This document shows positions 1 through 8,555 of a stretch of DNA of 64,000 bases, piece by piece. The DNA comes from CAVSUB01 sp963816725 (GTDB taxonomy: Bacteria; Acidobacteriota; Vicinamibacteria; Vicinamibacterales; 2-12-FULL-66-21). The notes under the pieces are model-generated. The model did no database searches and had not been told where the DNA came from. It worked only from the letters and a program-made list of their open reading frames with translations. The stretch lies in the NCBI GenBank assembly GCA_963816725.1, contig CAWFMC010000021.1:62001-126000 (forward strand), in the 5' to 3' direction. The position numbers and the translations under genes are program-made. Positions within the stretch are counted from its first letter, which is position 1. Every line of letters starts with the position of its first letter.

Positions 1-123
1 CAAGGCAGGAACACGATAGCGCCGAAGCTCGTTAGAAATGTCCCCGGCGTTAACCCGATACAAACGTTCCCGGCGGCAACGCGATAAGTGATCCGCAGCA
101 CGCGCTACTCGCGCGCTGCGCCA

Positions 124-582
124 TCAGCGCTCGCGCTGCGCCGCGCTCCCCGTCCCGGGGCCGCGATTCACCTGACAGGCCTGCACGGTGACGAACATCG
201 CTCCTGCGGCGACCAGGACGAACAGCGCGACCAGACTGACGCGCTGGCGCGGCGAGCTCGATTGGGCGAAGAGCTCGCCGGCTTCGAGGTTCGGAATAGC
301 CCGCGGCGGCCGCGGCGCGCCGGGTGATCCCTGCCACGCCCTGGCCGCGTGTCCGGCAACCGGGGACGGCACTGCGAGCAGGGTCGCAGGCCCGGGTCGC
401 AGTGCCTCCTCGTCGGCGAAGAGCTCGAACGGCGATGGCGGATCAGGCTGCCCGGCGGATGCGCCGTCACCTTCCGCCTCGTCGAGAAAGAGCGGCTCTT
501 CGACCTCGACGCCAATAGAGGAGTAGGTCAATCCGGTTCGCCGCTCGGCGTCCGAGCCGGCCGGTGCCGAAAGATCATCCAT
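124..582 (-). CDS. hypothetical single-pass membrane protein
   Basis: A 152-residue protein of unknown function. The first ~110 residues are acidic to proline/alanine-rich and probably disordered. A single hydrophobic segment at about residues 117-135 (VSLVALFVLVAAGAMFVTV) is followed by a short tail. This suggests a type II membrane protein or tail anchor with a cytoplasmic low-complexity domain. The start follows an AGGGAC purine run. The antisense frames here have no recognisable domain. No family is recognised; that it is a real gene rests on the membrane segment and strand continuity. Confidence 0.5.
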   Translation of the reverse strand: MDDLSAPAGSDAERRTGLTYSSIGVEVEEPLFLDEAEGDGASAGQPDPPSPFELFADEEALRPGPATLLAVPSPVAGHAARAWQGSPGAPRPPRAIPNLEAGELFAQSSSPRQRVSLVALFVLVAAGAMFVTVQACQVNRGPGTGSAAQRER

Positions 583-878
583 CGCGTGTCCCTGTCTGGC
601 CAGGACCAGACAATCGCGAACGATGTCTGGCTGGAGAGCGCCGGATGCCGATCATCCGGGCCGAATTCCTAGGTTCAGGGGTGGGGAGTGCAGATCTTGG
701 GCCGTACGGCTGGGCTTAGCGATCCGATGTTGAGCACGCGTTCGCCGCCGTCGACAGGAGCTGCGCCGGACGTGAGCGTGGCTCGAATACCGGATCTGTC
801 AGTCGCGACTGTTAGTCGGCACCGGTCGGTGTTGCGCCAGGCCCGATTCGTGCTTTTCCAAATGGCCGGGGGCACGCC
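583..878. other. intergenic gap, nothing recognised
   Basis: About 300 bases between a leftward and a rightward small gene. It should hold both promoters, but no convincing -35/-10 pair, RNA gene or repeat is seen. Confidence 0.5.
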
Positions 879-1067
879 ATGGCCAAGAAAACGAGCGCGA
901 GAAAGGCCGCGAAAAAGAAGGTGTCGAAAAAGCAGGTGACGAAGCGTGCCGCTGACGGCAGCACCGATCCAAAACGCCCGTCGGATCCGCCGGTCAAGCC
1001 CGTCAAGACCCGCATCGGTCCCGGGACGACGCGGACCCCGCGGACGTTGCCGGCAACAGGAGAGTGA
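879..1067 (+). CDS. small lysine-rich histone-H1-like protein
   Basis: A 62-residue protein whose first ~25 residues are almost entirely K, A, S and R (begins MAKKTSARKAAKKK), followed by a Pro/Thr-rich tail ending in TPATGE-like residues. Composition and size resemble bacterial histone H1-like or AT-hook-like nucleoid proteins, but no conserved fold can be shown. It converges with the permease gene, whose stop lies 5 bases downstream. A similar basic MAKK start occurs on the protein encoded at 6454-7278. The function is inferred from composition only. Confidence 0.55.
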   Translation: MAKKTSARKAAKKKVSKKQVTKRAADGSTDPKRPSDPPVKPVKTRIGPGTTRTPRTLPATGE

Positions 1068-1071
1068 ACTG

Positions 1072-3438
1072 TCAGGTCTGCTTCAGCGCCTCGACCGGAT
1101 CGGTGTGGGCCGCGCGTCTCGCCGGCGCGAGCCAGGCCGGAATCGAGACGATGAGGATGGCTGCCGGTACCAGCAGGAACACCGCTGGATCGCGCGGAGA
1201 AAGCCCGTAGAGGAGCGCGGCGATGAGCCGCGTGGCCAGCGCCGCAGCGGGCATTCCCACGGCGAGACCCGCCACGGTCAACCGCAGTCCACTCCCCGCG
1301 ATCTGGGTCACGATGTCGCGCGGCGAGGCGCCCAGCGCTGCTCTGATCGACAACTCCCGCCGGCGCTGTTCGACCGATGCCGCCAGCTGGCCGTAGATCC
1401 CGGTGAGCGCCAGAAAGACCGCGAGCGCGGCGGTCCCGGCGGAAAAACGCGCGGAGAGCCGCGGCGTGGCCTGCGCTGCCTCGAGCTGTGAGGCCATCGT
1501 GTGGACGTCGGAGAGTGGAACGCCACGGTCGAGTGCCGCCAGCCGTTCGGCGATGATCGATGCCCCGTCCGCCCCGTGCGTCCGCACGTGTACCCAGACA
1601 CTCGCCCGGTACGCCTGCGCCAGGGGGAGGTAGGCGAACGGCTGCGCCGCTTCCGTCAGCCCATTGTATTTGGCGTCACGGACGATGCCGACGATCCGTC
1701 GAGCGGTGCGCTCGCGCCCGAAGGTGACGCGCTGATCGAGCGGCGCGCCGCCGAGCCGCGCCGCCATGGTCTCGTTGACGATCACGACCGGCTCGGAGGC
1801 AGCCCTGTCACGCCGATCGAAGCTGCGGCCGGCCTCGACCGGTATGCCGAGGGTCTCGAAGTATCGCGGACCGACCACGTTGTACCGCGCGGTCAGCGTC
1901 GAGCCGCGAGGACCGGTGAACTCACTGGTGGATCGGATCGCGCCGAGCGCCTGGTTCCACTCGAGCGCGACGGCGGCGACCTGGAGATCGGCCGCGAGAT
2001 CGTCCTGCAATCGCTGCAGCAACGCGCTCCCTGTCGTCGCGTCATAGGCGTCGCCTGGCAACTCGATCAGCCCGCTAATGACCCCGGTAGCCTCGAAGCC
2101 GGTGTCGATCCGACCGACCTCCATCGCGCTGCGGGCGAGCAGGCCGGCGCCAGTCAGGCACACGCAGGCGATCGCGATCTGGACCACGACGAGCAGGCTT
2201 TGCGTCCGTGTTCGCGTCGCGACCATCGCGGAGGCCGAGGTCATCATTCGCGTAAGGCTCGGGCGGAAGGCGCGGGCCGCGAAGATCGCGGTGAAGGTGA
2301 GTGAGGCTATCAGGCTGACACCAAGGCCGATGGCGACGAGCCGCAGGTCCGGCGAGAGCCCGACCTTCACCGGAACCGGGAGGGCGAGCTGGCTCGCCAT
2401 TCCCGCGCCGGCCAACGCCAGAAGCACGCCCACACCGCCGCCGAGCGCCGTGAGCACGACACTCTCCGAGACCATGCGTCGCAAGAGTTGAAGCGGTGAG
2501 GCGCCGAGGGCCTGGCGAATCGCCAGGTCCCGGCTGCGCTCCGCGTGCCGGGCCAGCAGCAGCCCCGCCAGGTTCGCGCACGCGATGGTTGCCACGCAAG
2601 CCGCGAGAGCAACGAAGACGCCGAGGAACCAGGTCACCGTGTCTCTGTAGGCTGGCCAGAAGCGGAGGTATGCGCCAGGCAGCACCGCGAGCTGCCAGCC
2701 GTCGCGCGTCCCCGCCGTCGGCCACGACGTGAGGAGGCTTTGCACTGACGCACGGCTGACGCCAGGGCGAAGCACGCCGACCGTCTGGAGCACCGGGACA
2801 TCGGCGCGGTGCAAGACGTCGAGGCCGCCGAACGATTGCCGCGCCATGGCCAGTGGGATCCAGAACTGCGAAGGATACGAGGGGGCCTGGAATTCCTGCG
2901 CCGCGACACCGACGACGGTGTACTCGCGCCGCTCGACACGGATCGCGCGGCCAACGATGTCCGGAGTGGCCTGGAAAGCGTCACGCCAGAGGCCGTGCGA
3001 GATCACCAGGACCGGCGCCGCACCCGTGTCGTCGCCTGGCTCGAGCAGACGGCCGCGAGCGGCACGCGCGCCGAGGACGGTGAAGTAATTGCCCGAGACG
3101 AGCTCGCCCTGCCGTCGCGTGACCCGGCCGCCGGCGTCGATCGCGTGGAACACGCGGACGAACGCGGCCAGGGCGAGCCGCGACTCGAGGCCGTCACGCA
3201 GCGCAAGGTAATCGGGATTCGAGAGCGTCTGGAAGCGAGGCGCGGCGGCGCGCGCGTTGTAGAGGGTGACGAGGCGCTCGCCCGCGGGTGACGCGAGGGG
3301 GCGCCGGACCGTTTCGTCGAGCACGCCCAACGTGCCGGCGCCGAGGGCCACGGCGATCGCCAGCGTGATCACCGCCAGCGTCGTCGACATCGGTGCTTTC
3401 CAGAGGAATCGCCACGCGACGCGGATGTCCTGCCACAT
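1072..3438 (-). CDS. ADOP/MacB-family ABC transporter permease
   Basis: A 788-residue permease of the acidobacterial duplicated orphan permease type. An N-terminal membrane helix (about residues 18-40) is followed by a MacB-like periplasmic core, three to four FtsX-type helices (about 265-400), a second periplasmic core and three C-terminal helices. The C-terminal AHTDPVEALKQT ending is typical of the family. These permeases usually lack an adjacent ATPase, and none is next to this one. The likely role is mechanotransmission or export of an unknown substrate at the inner membrane. Length matches the family. There is no clear ribosome binding site before the ATG. Confidence 0.9.
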   Translation of the reverse strand: MWQDIRVAWRFLWKAPMSTTLAVITLAIAVALGAGTLGVLDETVRRPLASPAGERLVTLYNARAAAPRFQTLSNPDYLALRDGLESRLALAAFVRVFHAIDAGGRVTRRQGELVSGNYFTVLGARAARGRLLEPGDDTGAAPVLVISHGLWRDAFQATPDIVGRAIRVERREYTVVGVAAQEFQAPSYPSQFWIPLAMARQSFGGLDVLHRADVPVLQTVGVLRPGVSRASVQSLLTSWPTAGTRDGWQLAVLPGAYLRFWPAYRDTVTWFLGVFVALAACVATIACANLAGLLLARHAERSRDLAIRQALGASPLQLLRRMVSESVVLTALGGGVGVLLALAGAGMASQLALPVPVKVGLSPDLRLVAIGLGVSLIASLTFTAIFAARAFRPSLTRMMTSASAMVATRTRTQSLLVVVQIAIACVCLTGAGLLARSAMEVGRIDTGFEATGVISGLIELPGDAYDATTGSALLQRLQDDLAADLQVAAVALEWNQALGAIRSTSEFTGPRGSTLTARYNVVGPRYFETLGIPVEAGRSFDRRDRAASEPVVIVNETMAARLGGAPLDQRVTFGRERTARRIVGIVRDAKYNGLTEAAQPFAYLPLAQAYRASVWVHVRTHGADGASIIAERLAALDRGVPLSDVHTMASQLEAAQATPRLSARFSAGTAALAVFLALTGIYGQLAASVEQRRRELSIRAALGASPRDIVTQIAGSGLRLTVAGLAVGMPAAALATRLIAALLYGLSPRDPAVFLLVPAAILIVSIPAWLAPARRAAHTDPVEALKQT

Positions 3439-3513
3439 GTCTGGCTGGTTGAGGGATGCTACTTCCGCATCGCGCAGCCCGGTGGCCCGAGCCGGCTCGC
3501 CGGTACGACGATG

Positions 3514-3654
3514 TCAGCGGCTGGAGCCATGCCGTCGCTGCCAGGCCAGGCCGATCGCATAGACCGTCAGCGTGACGATCGCGAAACATAGCAGCTCTAC
3601 GGTCCCATTCCCCCCGTCAGGCGACAGGCCGAACACCCGCTCGATCAAATCCAT
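3514..3654 (-). CDS. 46-residue single-pass membrane microprotein
   Basis: A short reading frame with a strong AAGGAG site 7 bases before its ATG. It encodes MDLIERVFGLSPDGGNGTVE, a ~20-residue hydrophobic helix, and a basic tail ending in QRRHGSSR. The arrangement (short polar N-terminus, one membrane helix, positive C-terminus) is what a real membrane microprotein looks like. It lies between the glycosyltransferase gene upstream and the ADOP permease gene downstream on the same strand, so it may be a small accessory subunit of the permease. That role is inference from position only. Confidence 0.6.
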   Translation of the reverse strand: MDLIERVFGLSPDGGNGTVELLCFAIVTLTVYAIGLAWQRRHGSSR

Positions 3655-3703
3655 CGTTGTCTCCTTCCACTGCATTGAACGCCGGCGCGGCGGTCCCTGA
3701 ACA

Positions 3704-4594
3704 TTACGCAGCCAGGGCCCGATTCACGTGCCTGAAGAACCACTCGTCATCGTGAACGCGGACCGCGTCGAGCTGGCCGCGGATCGTGAAAACGTCGCTG
3801 TTGAAGACACGGTCCAGGGCCGGCGCGACGAACGGATTGTCCGCCAGCGCGTGGAGGACTTTTCGGATCCGCGGCGCCGCGAAGTGCATGTGCAGCATGC
3901 GCAGGAAGTTGTACGTGACCTCGAGGTCGTCCACCTCATAGCCGCGCGAGTCGCGAAAGTGGTGGGCGATGGTCACGGCGGGGTTGACCGCGATGCGATA
4001 GCCGAGCAGCCAGCCGCGCAGGCAGATCTCGACGTCCTCGAATCCCCATCGGGTGAAGCCGTCTTCGTAGCGTCCGAGTGCGTTGAAGGTGCGCCGCCGG
4101 AAGGCCTGGCAGGCTCCGGTCGTGAGCGGCACCTCGTAAGGGGCCTGGCCGTCGAGCGGTTCGTACCAGCTCGGCTCCAGCGTGTGATCGGGCCAGAACA
4201 TGCCGCAGCCTCGCGGCGACGGCTCGCGCAGTTTGGTGAAGCACGGTCCAGCGACCGCCGCATCGGGCGGGGCGAGCGCCGCGGCCAGGCCCTCGAGCCA
4301 GTTGGGCGAGACCGTGCAGTGGCCGTCGAGGAACACGACGAACTCGCCGGAGGCGTGGTCCGCGCCCAGGTTGCGCGCCCGGGCCACGCCGAGGCCGTCG
4401 CCGCGCACCAGCCGGATGCGCGGGTTGGGAAAGCGTTCGTACAGTTCAGTACTCCCGTCAGTCGACCCGTCGTCCACGACGATGATCTCGAAGTCGGGAT
4501 AACGGGTCCGGCTAAGAATGCTGTGCGTCGTCATGGCCAGCAGCTCACCCTCGTTGAGCGTGGGGATGACGACGCTGAAGCGTCCCTCTGACAT
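3704..4594 (-). CDS. family 2 glycosyltransferase (GalNAc-transferase-like)
   Basis: A 296-residue GT-A fold enzyme. Visible motifs are the nucleotide-binding start (FSVVIPTLNEGE), VVDDGSTDGS at about residues 40-50, a DGH variant of the DXD metal site in VVFLDGHCTVSP, and the acceptor-side motif RWGFEDVEICLRGW found in polypeptide GalNAc-transferase-like GT2 proteins. It should transfer a sugar from a nucleotide sugar in the cytoplasm. It starts 9 bases after the stop of the Asp-box propeller gene, so the two are probably cotranscribed. The acceptor is unknown; the neighbouring Thr-rich repeat protein is one speculative possibility. Confidence 0.88.
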   Translation of the reverse strand: MSEGRFSVVIPTLNEGELLAMTTHSILSRTRYPDFEIIVVDDGSTDGSTELYERFPNPRIRLVRGDGLGVARARNLGADHASGEFVVFLDGHCTVSPNWLEGLAAALAPPDAAVAGPCFTKLREPSPRGCGMFWPDHTLEPSWYEPLDGQAPYEVPLTTGACQAFRRRTFNALGRYEDGFTRWGFEDVEICLRGWLLGYRIAVNPAVTIAHHFRDSRGYEVDDLEVTYNFLRMLHMHFAAPRIRKVLHALADNPFVAPALDRVFNSDVFTIRGQLDAVRVHDDEWFFRHVNRALAA

Positions 4595-4603
4595 GCCCGG
4601 GCG

Positions 4604-6440
4604 TTACTGCGCGAGCGACCGCAGCAGCTGCTGACCGAGCTCGACGAGCCGGCCCGCGTCCTCGCGCGACCACCCGAGCTGCGCGCTCAGCGCGTAGGGG
4701 TCGGTGGTTGCCAGCTGGTGCACACGCGTGATCCCGATCGCCTGGAGATCCTGCACCACCCCGGCGAGCGGTTCGAATCGTCCGAGATCCAGTTCCTCGG
4801 GGGCGAACACCGTGTTGCCGAACCGGATGAACGGTTGCACCGGTGCCGCGGCCGGCGCCGCACCGGCCGGCGTGAACGGGGTGAACGGAGTAAACGGCGT
4901 GAACTTGGTCAAGCTCGTGAGCGTCGTCAGCGGCGTGAACTTCGTGAACAGGGTCAGCGACGTCAGCTTGGTCAGCGGCGTGAACTTGGTGAACGTCGTC
5001 AGCGTGGTCAGGTGCGTGAAGAGCGTGAACTTGGTGAAGACCGTGAGGTTCGTCAGGTGCGTGACGGTCAGCGGCGTAATCGAGAAGAAGAAGGGATCGA
5101 TCGAAGGCGCCACCTCGGTCGTACCGTTGACGGCGAACAGTCTCTTGGTCGTGAAATCGTGATTGCGGTGGTACGTCACACCTTGCGGGAAGTTTGCGGG
5201 ATCCGGCAGGTTGTTGGCGCTGAACACGCCGTAGAACGTGTTCCCGACCGCCATCATGTGCATGTAGTCGCCGATGTACGGCAGGAACGTGGGCGCCGGC
5301 GTGTTCGCCGGTACCGAGGCGAGCACGAGGTCCTGAGTGGTCCCGAAATTGTCGGTGGTCAGCTCGACGTGGGTGTCCCAGCGCTGGGTGGTACCGCTGC
5401 CGGTGACGCGCTGGTAGGCCAGGCCGACCTTGCCGTTCGCGGCGATCGACAGCGCCGGATTCTTGGCGCTGGACACGGTCTTGAGGTCGGCGGACCAGGT
5501 CTGCCCGCGATCGGTGCTGCGGCGGACGTGGATGGTATAGCTCCCGCCCTGGACGCCACAGAACGCGATGTACACGATCGAGCTGTTGCTGGGGTCGACC
5601 GCGATCGAGAGGTCTCCGCCCAGACGATCGTGCCCGAGGGATCCATTCCAGGTGAACTGGACTCCGGTCGCCACCAGCTCGTCCGGCGAGGTTGTCGCTC
5701 GGATCCTTCAACGCCGTGAACGGCGCGGCGCCCTTGCCCCAGTTGTCGTCGCGGACGACGACCACGTCGGTCGTCACGAGCGAGGCGGCGGAGAAGGCCC
5801 GCCAGCCGTAGAACACCGTGTAGACCGTGCCGTCGGTGTGGACTGCGGGACGGACCTGCGGTCCGTTCTGGCCGGCCGTGCCGGTGCCGCGCTTCTCGAC
5901 CCGTACGCTCGTGGCCACCGCGCTGGCCGCGGCCGCGTCGAGGAGGGTTTCGACCGTGGCCGTCCGCCCGCCGCTCGCGGCAAAGTCGTTCAGGCCGACG
6001 TACACACGATCCTTGCCGGCATCGGTCCCGCTCGGCACCGTCGCCGCCTGCGTGTACGGCTGGTCGACGTTGGTGCGGTCCACGAGCACCGACATCACCG
6101 TTGGCGCGGCGAAGTTGGTGCTGCGCAGGATGTTCAGCCGCAGACTGCCGGGCAGCCGGAGGATTCCGCCGTAAAAGCGCCCGCTGCCGGCGAAGCGGGT
6201 TGTGATATCGCCGGTGCCGGTAGTGGCGTTCTGGCTTGGCACGACGGTGTTCAGCACCCAGGTCGTGCCGCCGTCAGTCGACACGAAGATGGGCGCATTG
6301 CTGCCGCCCATCGGGTCCGGCGTGAAGGCGGTGATCGCGATCTGCGCGGTGTTCGCCGGGTTGACCGCGATGTTCGGCTCGCTATCCTGCCGCGTCTCGC
6401 CGCTCAGCGACTGGGGGATGATGTTGACGACTTTGACCAT
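4604..6440 (-). CDS. Asp-box (sialidase-like) beta-propeller with [L/F]-T-x repeat, frameshifted
   Basis: About 610 residues in two frames joined near 5690. The upstream frame (ATG at 6440 after GGAGGAG) carries an Asp-box, STDGGTTW. The downstream frame carries a second, STDRGQTW, so both belong to one sialidase-like propeller. Next comes a run of 22 uninterrupted [L/F/V]-T-x triplets (4868-5065), then a helical C-terminus (IGITRVHQL...LGWSREDAGRL) that resembles a small helix-hairpin-helix module. The frame change is to +1, as if one C were extra in GACAACCTCGCC. There is no signal peptide. The gene is 13 bases downstream of the basic-tailed gene and 9 bases before the glycosyltransferase. 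Confidence 0.75.
4868..5065 (-). repeat. coding triplet repeat, 22 copies of [L/F]-T-x
   Basis: The 198 bases encode 22 consecutive three-residue units with Thr always in the middle and Leu or Phe first (one Val). The third position is mostly K, P, T, S, L, H, N or V. The DNA is therefore a degenerate 9-base repeat of the kind TTCACCAAG / CTGACGTCG. It ends in four identical FTP units followed by an Ala/Pro linker. Confidence 0.9.
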
Positions 6441-6453
6441 GATCTCCTCCGGC

Positions 6454-7278
6454 CTATTCGATCTGCGAGAGGACGCGGGCGGCCGCTTCCTTCGGATAGA
6501 AGTCCTCGGGCTCGATCACGAGGTACTGATCCTTCGGCACGCCGGCAGCGGCGCGCAGCGCGCTGCCTTCCTGGGTCTTGTCGCCGAGCATCCACAGCCC
6601 TTCCTGTCCGACGCCGAACTTCGGCGCCTTGGCCCAGCGGACGTCCCGGCTGGCCGCGAACCGGATGGTGACAGTGCCCGGGCGACGCCCCCGGCCGCCG
6701 CGGGCGACGTGATGGACGCGCACCACGGCTTCCTGCCATTCGGGCTCGTGCTCGCTGATCGGCGCGCCCGGCGGCCGCGGCACCTGGGTGACCTGCGTGA
6801 CCTGCCCGGCAATCACCAGGTCGGCGTTCGCCGCCCTCGCCTTGGCCCGCTCGGCAGGGGCGGCGCTGACGGCGGCGCGCAGTTGCTGGGCGGACTCGTC
6901 ACCGGCGGGTTCGATCGCGACCGCGACGACCGCGATGCTCGCACCGAACAGCCACCCATTGGTGTGGAAGATGTACTCCTGCTGCTCGGTGACCTCCTGG
7001 CCGCTCGAGAGCTTGACGGTGATCGCCTGGCCGGTGAAGTCGTGGAGCATCTCCACCCCGTGGAGCACGTCCTCCACCCGCACGACGATCGTCTCGTCCG
7101 ACACCTCGACCTCGGCCATCGTCGCGGTGCCGCGCTCGAGAACGGTACCGCGGAAGACGAATTGCGCCTCCGGCGGAGTCGGCGGGGGAGCCGCGGCGCG
7201 GCGCGGGGTCGCGCGGGTACGTCCCTTCCGTGCCCGGCCAGCCGGCGTGCGACGCGAGCGGGTTGACTTCTTGGCCAT
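6454..7278 (-). CDS. hypothetical protein with histone-like basic N-terminal tail
   Basis: A 274-residue protein. The start is set by GGAGGAG 8 bases before the ATG at 7278; an upstream in-frame extension lacks a site. Residues 1-38 are a K/R/A/P tail (MAKKSTRSRRTPAGRARKG). The rest is a soluble domain rich in beta-strand (EVSDETIVVRVEDVLHG...) with two repeated halves, each with a G-x-V strand and a FHTNGW or VGQEGLWML segment. No enzyme motif is recognised. It leads an operon with the propeller and glycosyltransferase genes. The function is unknown. Confidence 0.7.
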   Translation of the reverse strand: MAKKSTRSRRTPAGRARKGRTRATPRRAAAPPPTPPEAQFVFRGTVLERGTATMAEVEVSDETIVVRVEDVLHGVEMLHDFTGQAITVKLSSGQEVTEQQEYIFHTNGWLFGASIAVVAVAIEPAGDESAQQLRAAVSAAPAERAKARAANADLVIAGQVTQVTQVPRPPGAPISEHEPEWQEAVVRVHHVARGGRGRRPGTVTIRFAASRDVRWAKAPKFGVGQEGLWMLGDKTQEGSALRAAAGVPKDQYLVIEPEDFYPKEAAARVLSQIE

Positions 7279-7401
7279 GAACTGGCTCCTCCATAGGGGG
7301 CGGTCGTTGGGGGCAGTCGGCGGTCGAAAAAGGCGGGCCGCCGATCGAGGGTTCCCCGACGAGCACCGGCGTGGAAAGGTATGAGAGCGCTGAGGTGGCG
7401 G

Positions 7402-7407
7402 ATTATA
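7402..7407 (-). promoter_or_regulatory. candidate -10 box for the basic-tail operon
   Basis: An exact TATAAT on the minus strand about 125 bases upstream of the ATG at 7278, in an otherwise GC-rich stretch. The -35 region (CGACTA at 17-base spacing) is poor, so this is only a candidate. Confidence 0.3.
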
Positions 7408-7584
7408 CGCTTGCCGCAGTCGCATAGTCGTGCTGGCGCGGCCCGAATCACAGTTTTTTGCGGCTGAGCTGTCCGTCTTCGTCACCAAAGGCAGTCGCGG
7501 AACCCGCGGCGTCCGGCTCTCGTCGATTCCGTGGACAGACACGCGGGACTTACCGGGGCGGCACCACCGCTCGCCGCGCGCGCC

Positions 7585-7613
7585 TTGATCCCGGTGCGGG
7601 TGGACGTTAGACT
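7585..7613 (+). promoter_or_regulatory. candidate sigma-70 promoter of the VWA-PspA-ABC cluster
   Basis: TTGATC (four of six matches to the -35 consensus), a 17-base spacer, then TAGACT (four of six to the -10). The predicted start is near 7620, about 45 bases before the ATG at 7665. The position and spacing are right; the boxes are only moderate. Confidence 0.35.
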
Positions 7614-7664
7614 CCGTGCTGTCATCGCGGTCGGCCGACCGGCAGTCGGCGATGCCGCCACTCC

Positions 7665-8432
7665 ATGCACAGACCCGGCAGATTCGTGGCCCTCCCTCTG
7701 GCCGTCCTGACCGTGGCTGTCGTGACGTCGTCCGGCTGCCGGAACCGGGACCAACTCCACAGCGGACGCCGCGTCGCCCCGGTCGACGCCCCGTATCAGG
7801 CAGCGGTCGAAGAGGGCCTGGGCGCGGCGATCGCCGTGATCGTCGACACCTCCGGGTCGATGAAGGACGCGCCGGCTGGCGATACCCGCCCGAAATTCGT
7901 GATTGCGCGCGAGGCGATCGAGCAGATGCTCGACGCCACCGACGCCTTCCGCGCCAAACGCCCTGACTTCCCGATCAAGATCGGCCTCTACAGCTTCTCC
8001 AGCGGGGTCGAGGAGCTGCGCCCGATCGCACCCTACGATCGCGCGGCGGTGCGCGCCGCGCTGGACAAGTTGCCGGCGCCCGGCGGCGGCACGGCGATCG
8101 GCGAGGCGATGCGGGAAGCCCGCCCCGCCCTCTATCAAGCCGGCGTGTTCCGCAAGTACCTGCTGGTGGTCACGGACGGCGAGAACACCCGCGGCCGCGA
8201 CCCTGAGCGGGTGGCCCGCGAGATCTTTTCGAAGAGCGAAGGGGCGGTGCAGATTTACTTTGTCGCGTTCGATACCAGCGCGGCGAAGTTCGGCTTCCTC
8301 AAGGAGGTCGGCGGCGACGTCGTGTCCGCCGGCACGGGCTCGGAGCTGCGCTCGGCGCTCGACGGCATCTATCAGGGCAAGATCCTCGCGGAAGCGATGG
8401 ACGCGGGGGAGCGCGAGACGCCGCGCCAATAG
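7665..8432 (+). CDS. von Willebrand factor A domain lipoprotein
   Basis: A 255-residue protein. Residues 8-24 are a hydrophobic export signal ending in TSSGC, an acceptable but imperfect lipobox with Cys25 as the lipidated residue. The VWA domain follows (about 55-235) with an intact metal-ion-dependent adhesion site: DTSGSM at 61-66, the Thr in GGGTAIGEA, and the Asp in VVTDGENTRG. It should be a periplasm-facing metal-dependent protein-binding module. It opens a plus-strand cluster with PspA, an SBP-OmpA fusion, an ABC transporter and an AAA ATPase. VWA and AAA proteins often form chaperone-like pairs; whether this pair does is inference, since they lie on opposite sides of the membrane. 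Confidence 0.85.
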   Translation: MHRPGRFVALPLAVLTVAVVTSSGCRNRDQLHSGRRVAPVDAPYQAAVEEGLGAAIAVIVDTSGSMKDAPAGDTRPKFVIAREAIEQMLDATDAFRAKRPDFPIKIGLYSFSSGVEELRPIAPYDRAAVRAALDKLPAPGGGTAIGEAMREARPALYQAGVFRKYLLVVTDGENTRGRDPERVAREIFSKSEGAVQIYFVAFDTSAAKFGFLKEVGGDVVSAGTGSELRSALDGIYQGKILAEAMDAGERETPRQ

Positions 8433-8433
8433 G

Positions 8434-8530
8434 CGTAGGCTCGACCTTCAGGCCGGTCGCAAGTCCGCAAGCGGACGTGGCCGACGGCAAGCGTGGGACG
8501 GCGTAGGCCCGACCTTCAGGTCGGGCGCGG
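8434..8530. repeat. palindromic dispersed-repeat pair (GTAGGCCCGACCTTCAGG type)
   Basis: Two copies of a GCGTAGGcncGACCTTCAGG word lie between the VWA and PspA genes. The second forms a perfect hairpin at 8507-8526, with arms GCCCGACCT and AGGTCGGGC around TC. Between the copies is another small perfect stem (GTCCGC-aa-GCGGAC, about 8463-8476). This is REP-like behaviour: transcribed, intra-operon hairpins that could attenuate or stabilise the message. Confidence 0.7.
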
Positions 8531-8555
8531 TGCGGACGGATACAAGGAGACTACG

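Larger units (their letters stand above)
7279..7664. other. divergent intergenic region with candidate promoters
   Basis: 386 bases between the leftward basic-tail operon and the rightward VWA-PspA-ABC cluster. Candidate promoters for both directions are listed separately. No RNA gene or repeat is seen. Confidence 0.5.

Noticed and set aside
4545..4603. extension of the propeller gene's first frame to 4545
   Set aside because: After about 5690 the first frame reads Arg/Pro-rich noise, while the conserved Asp-box and repeat lie in the other frame, which stops at 4604.
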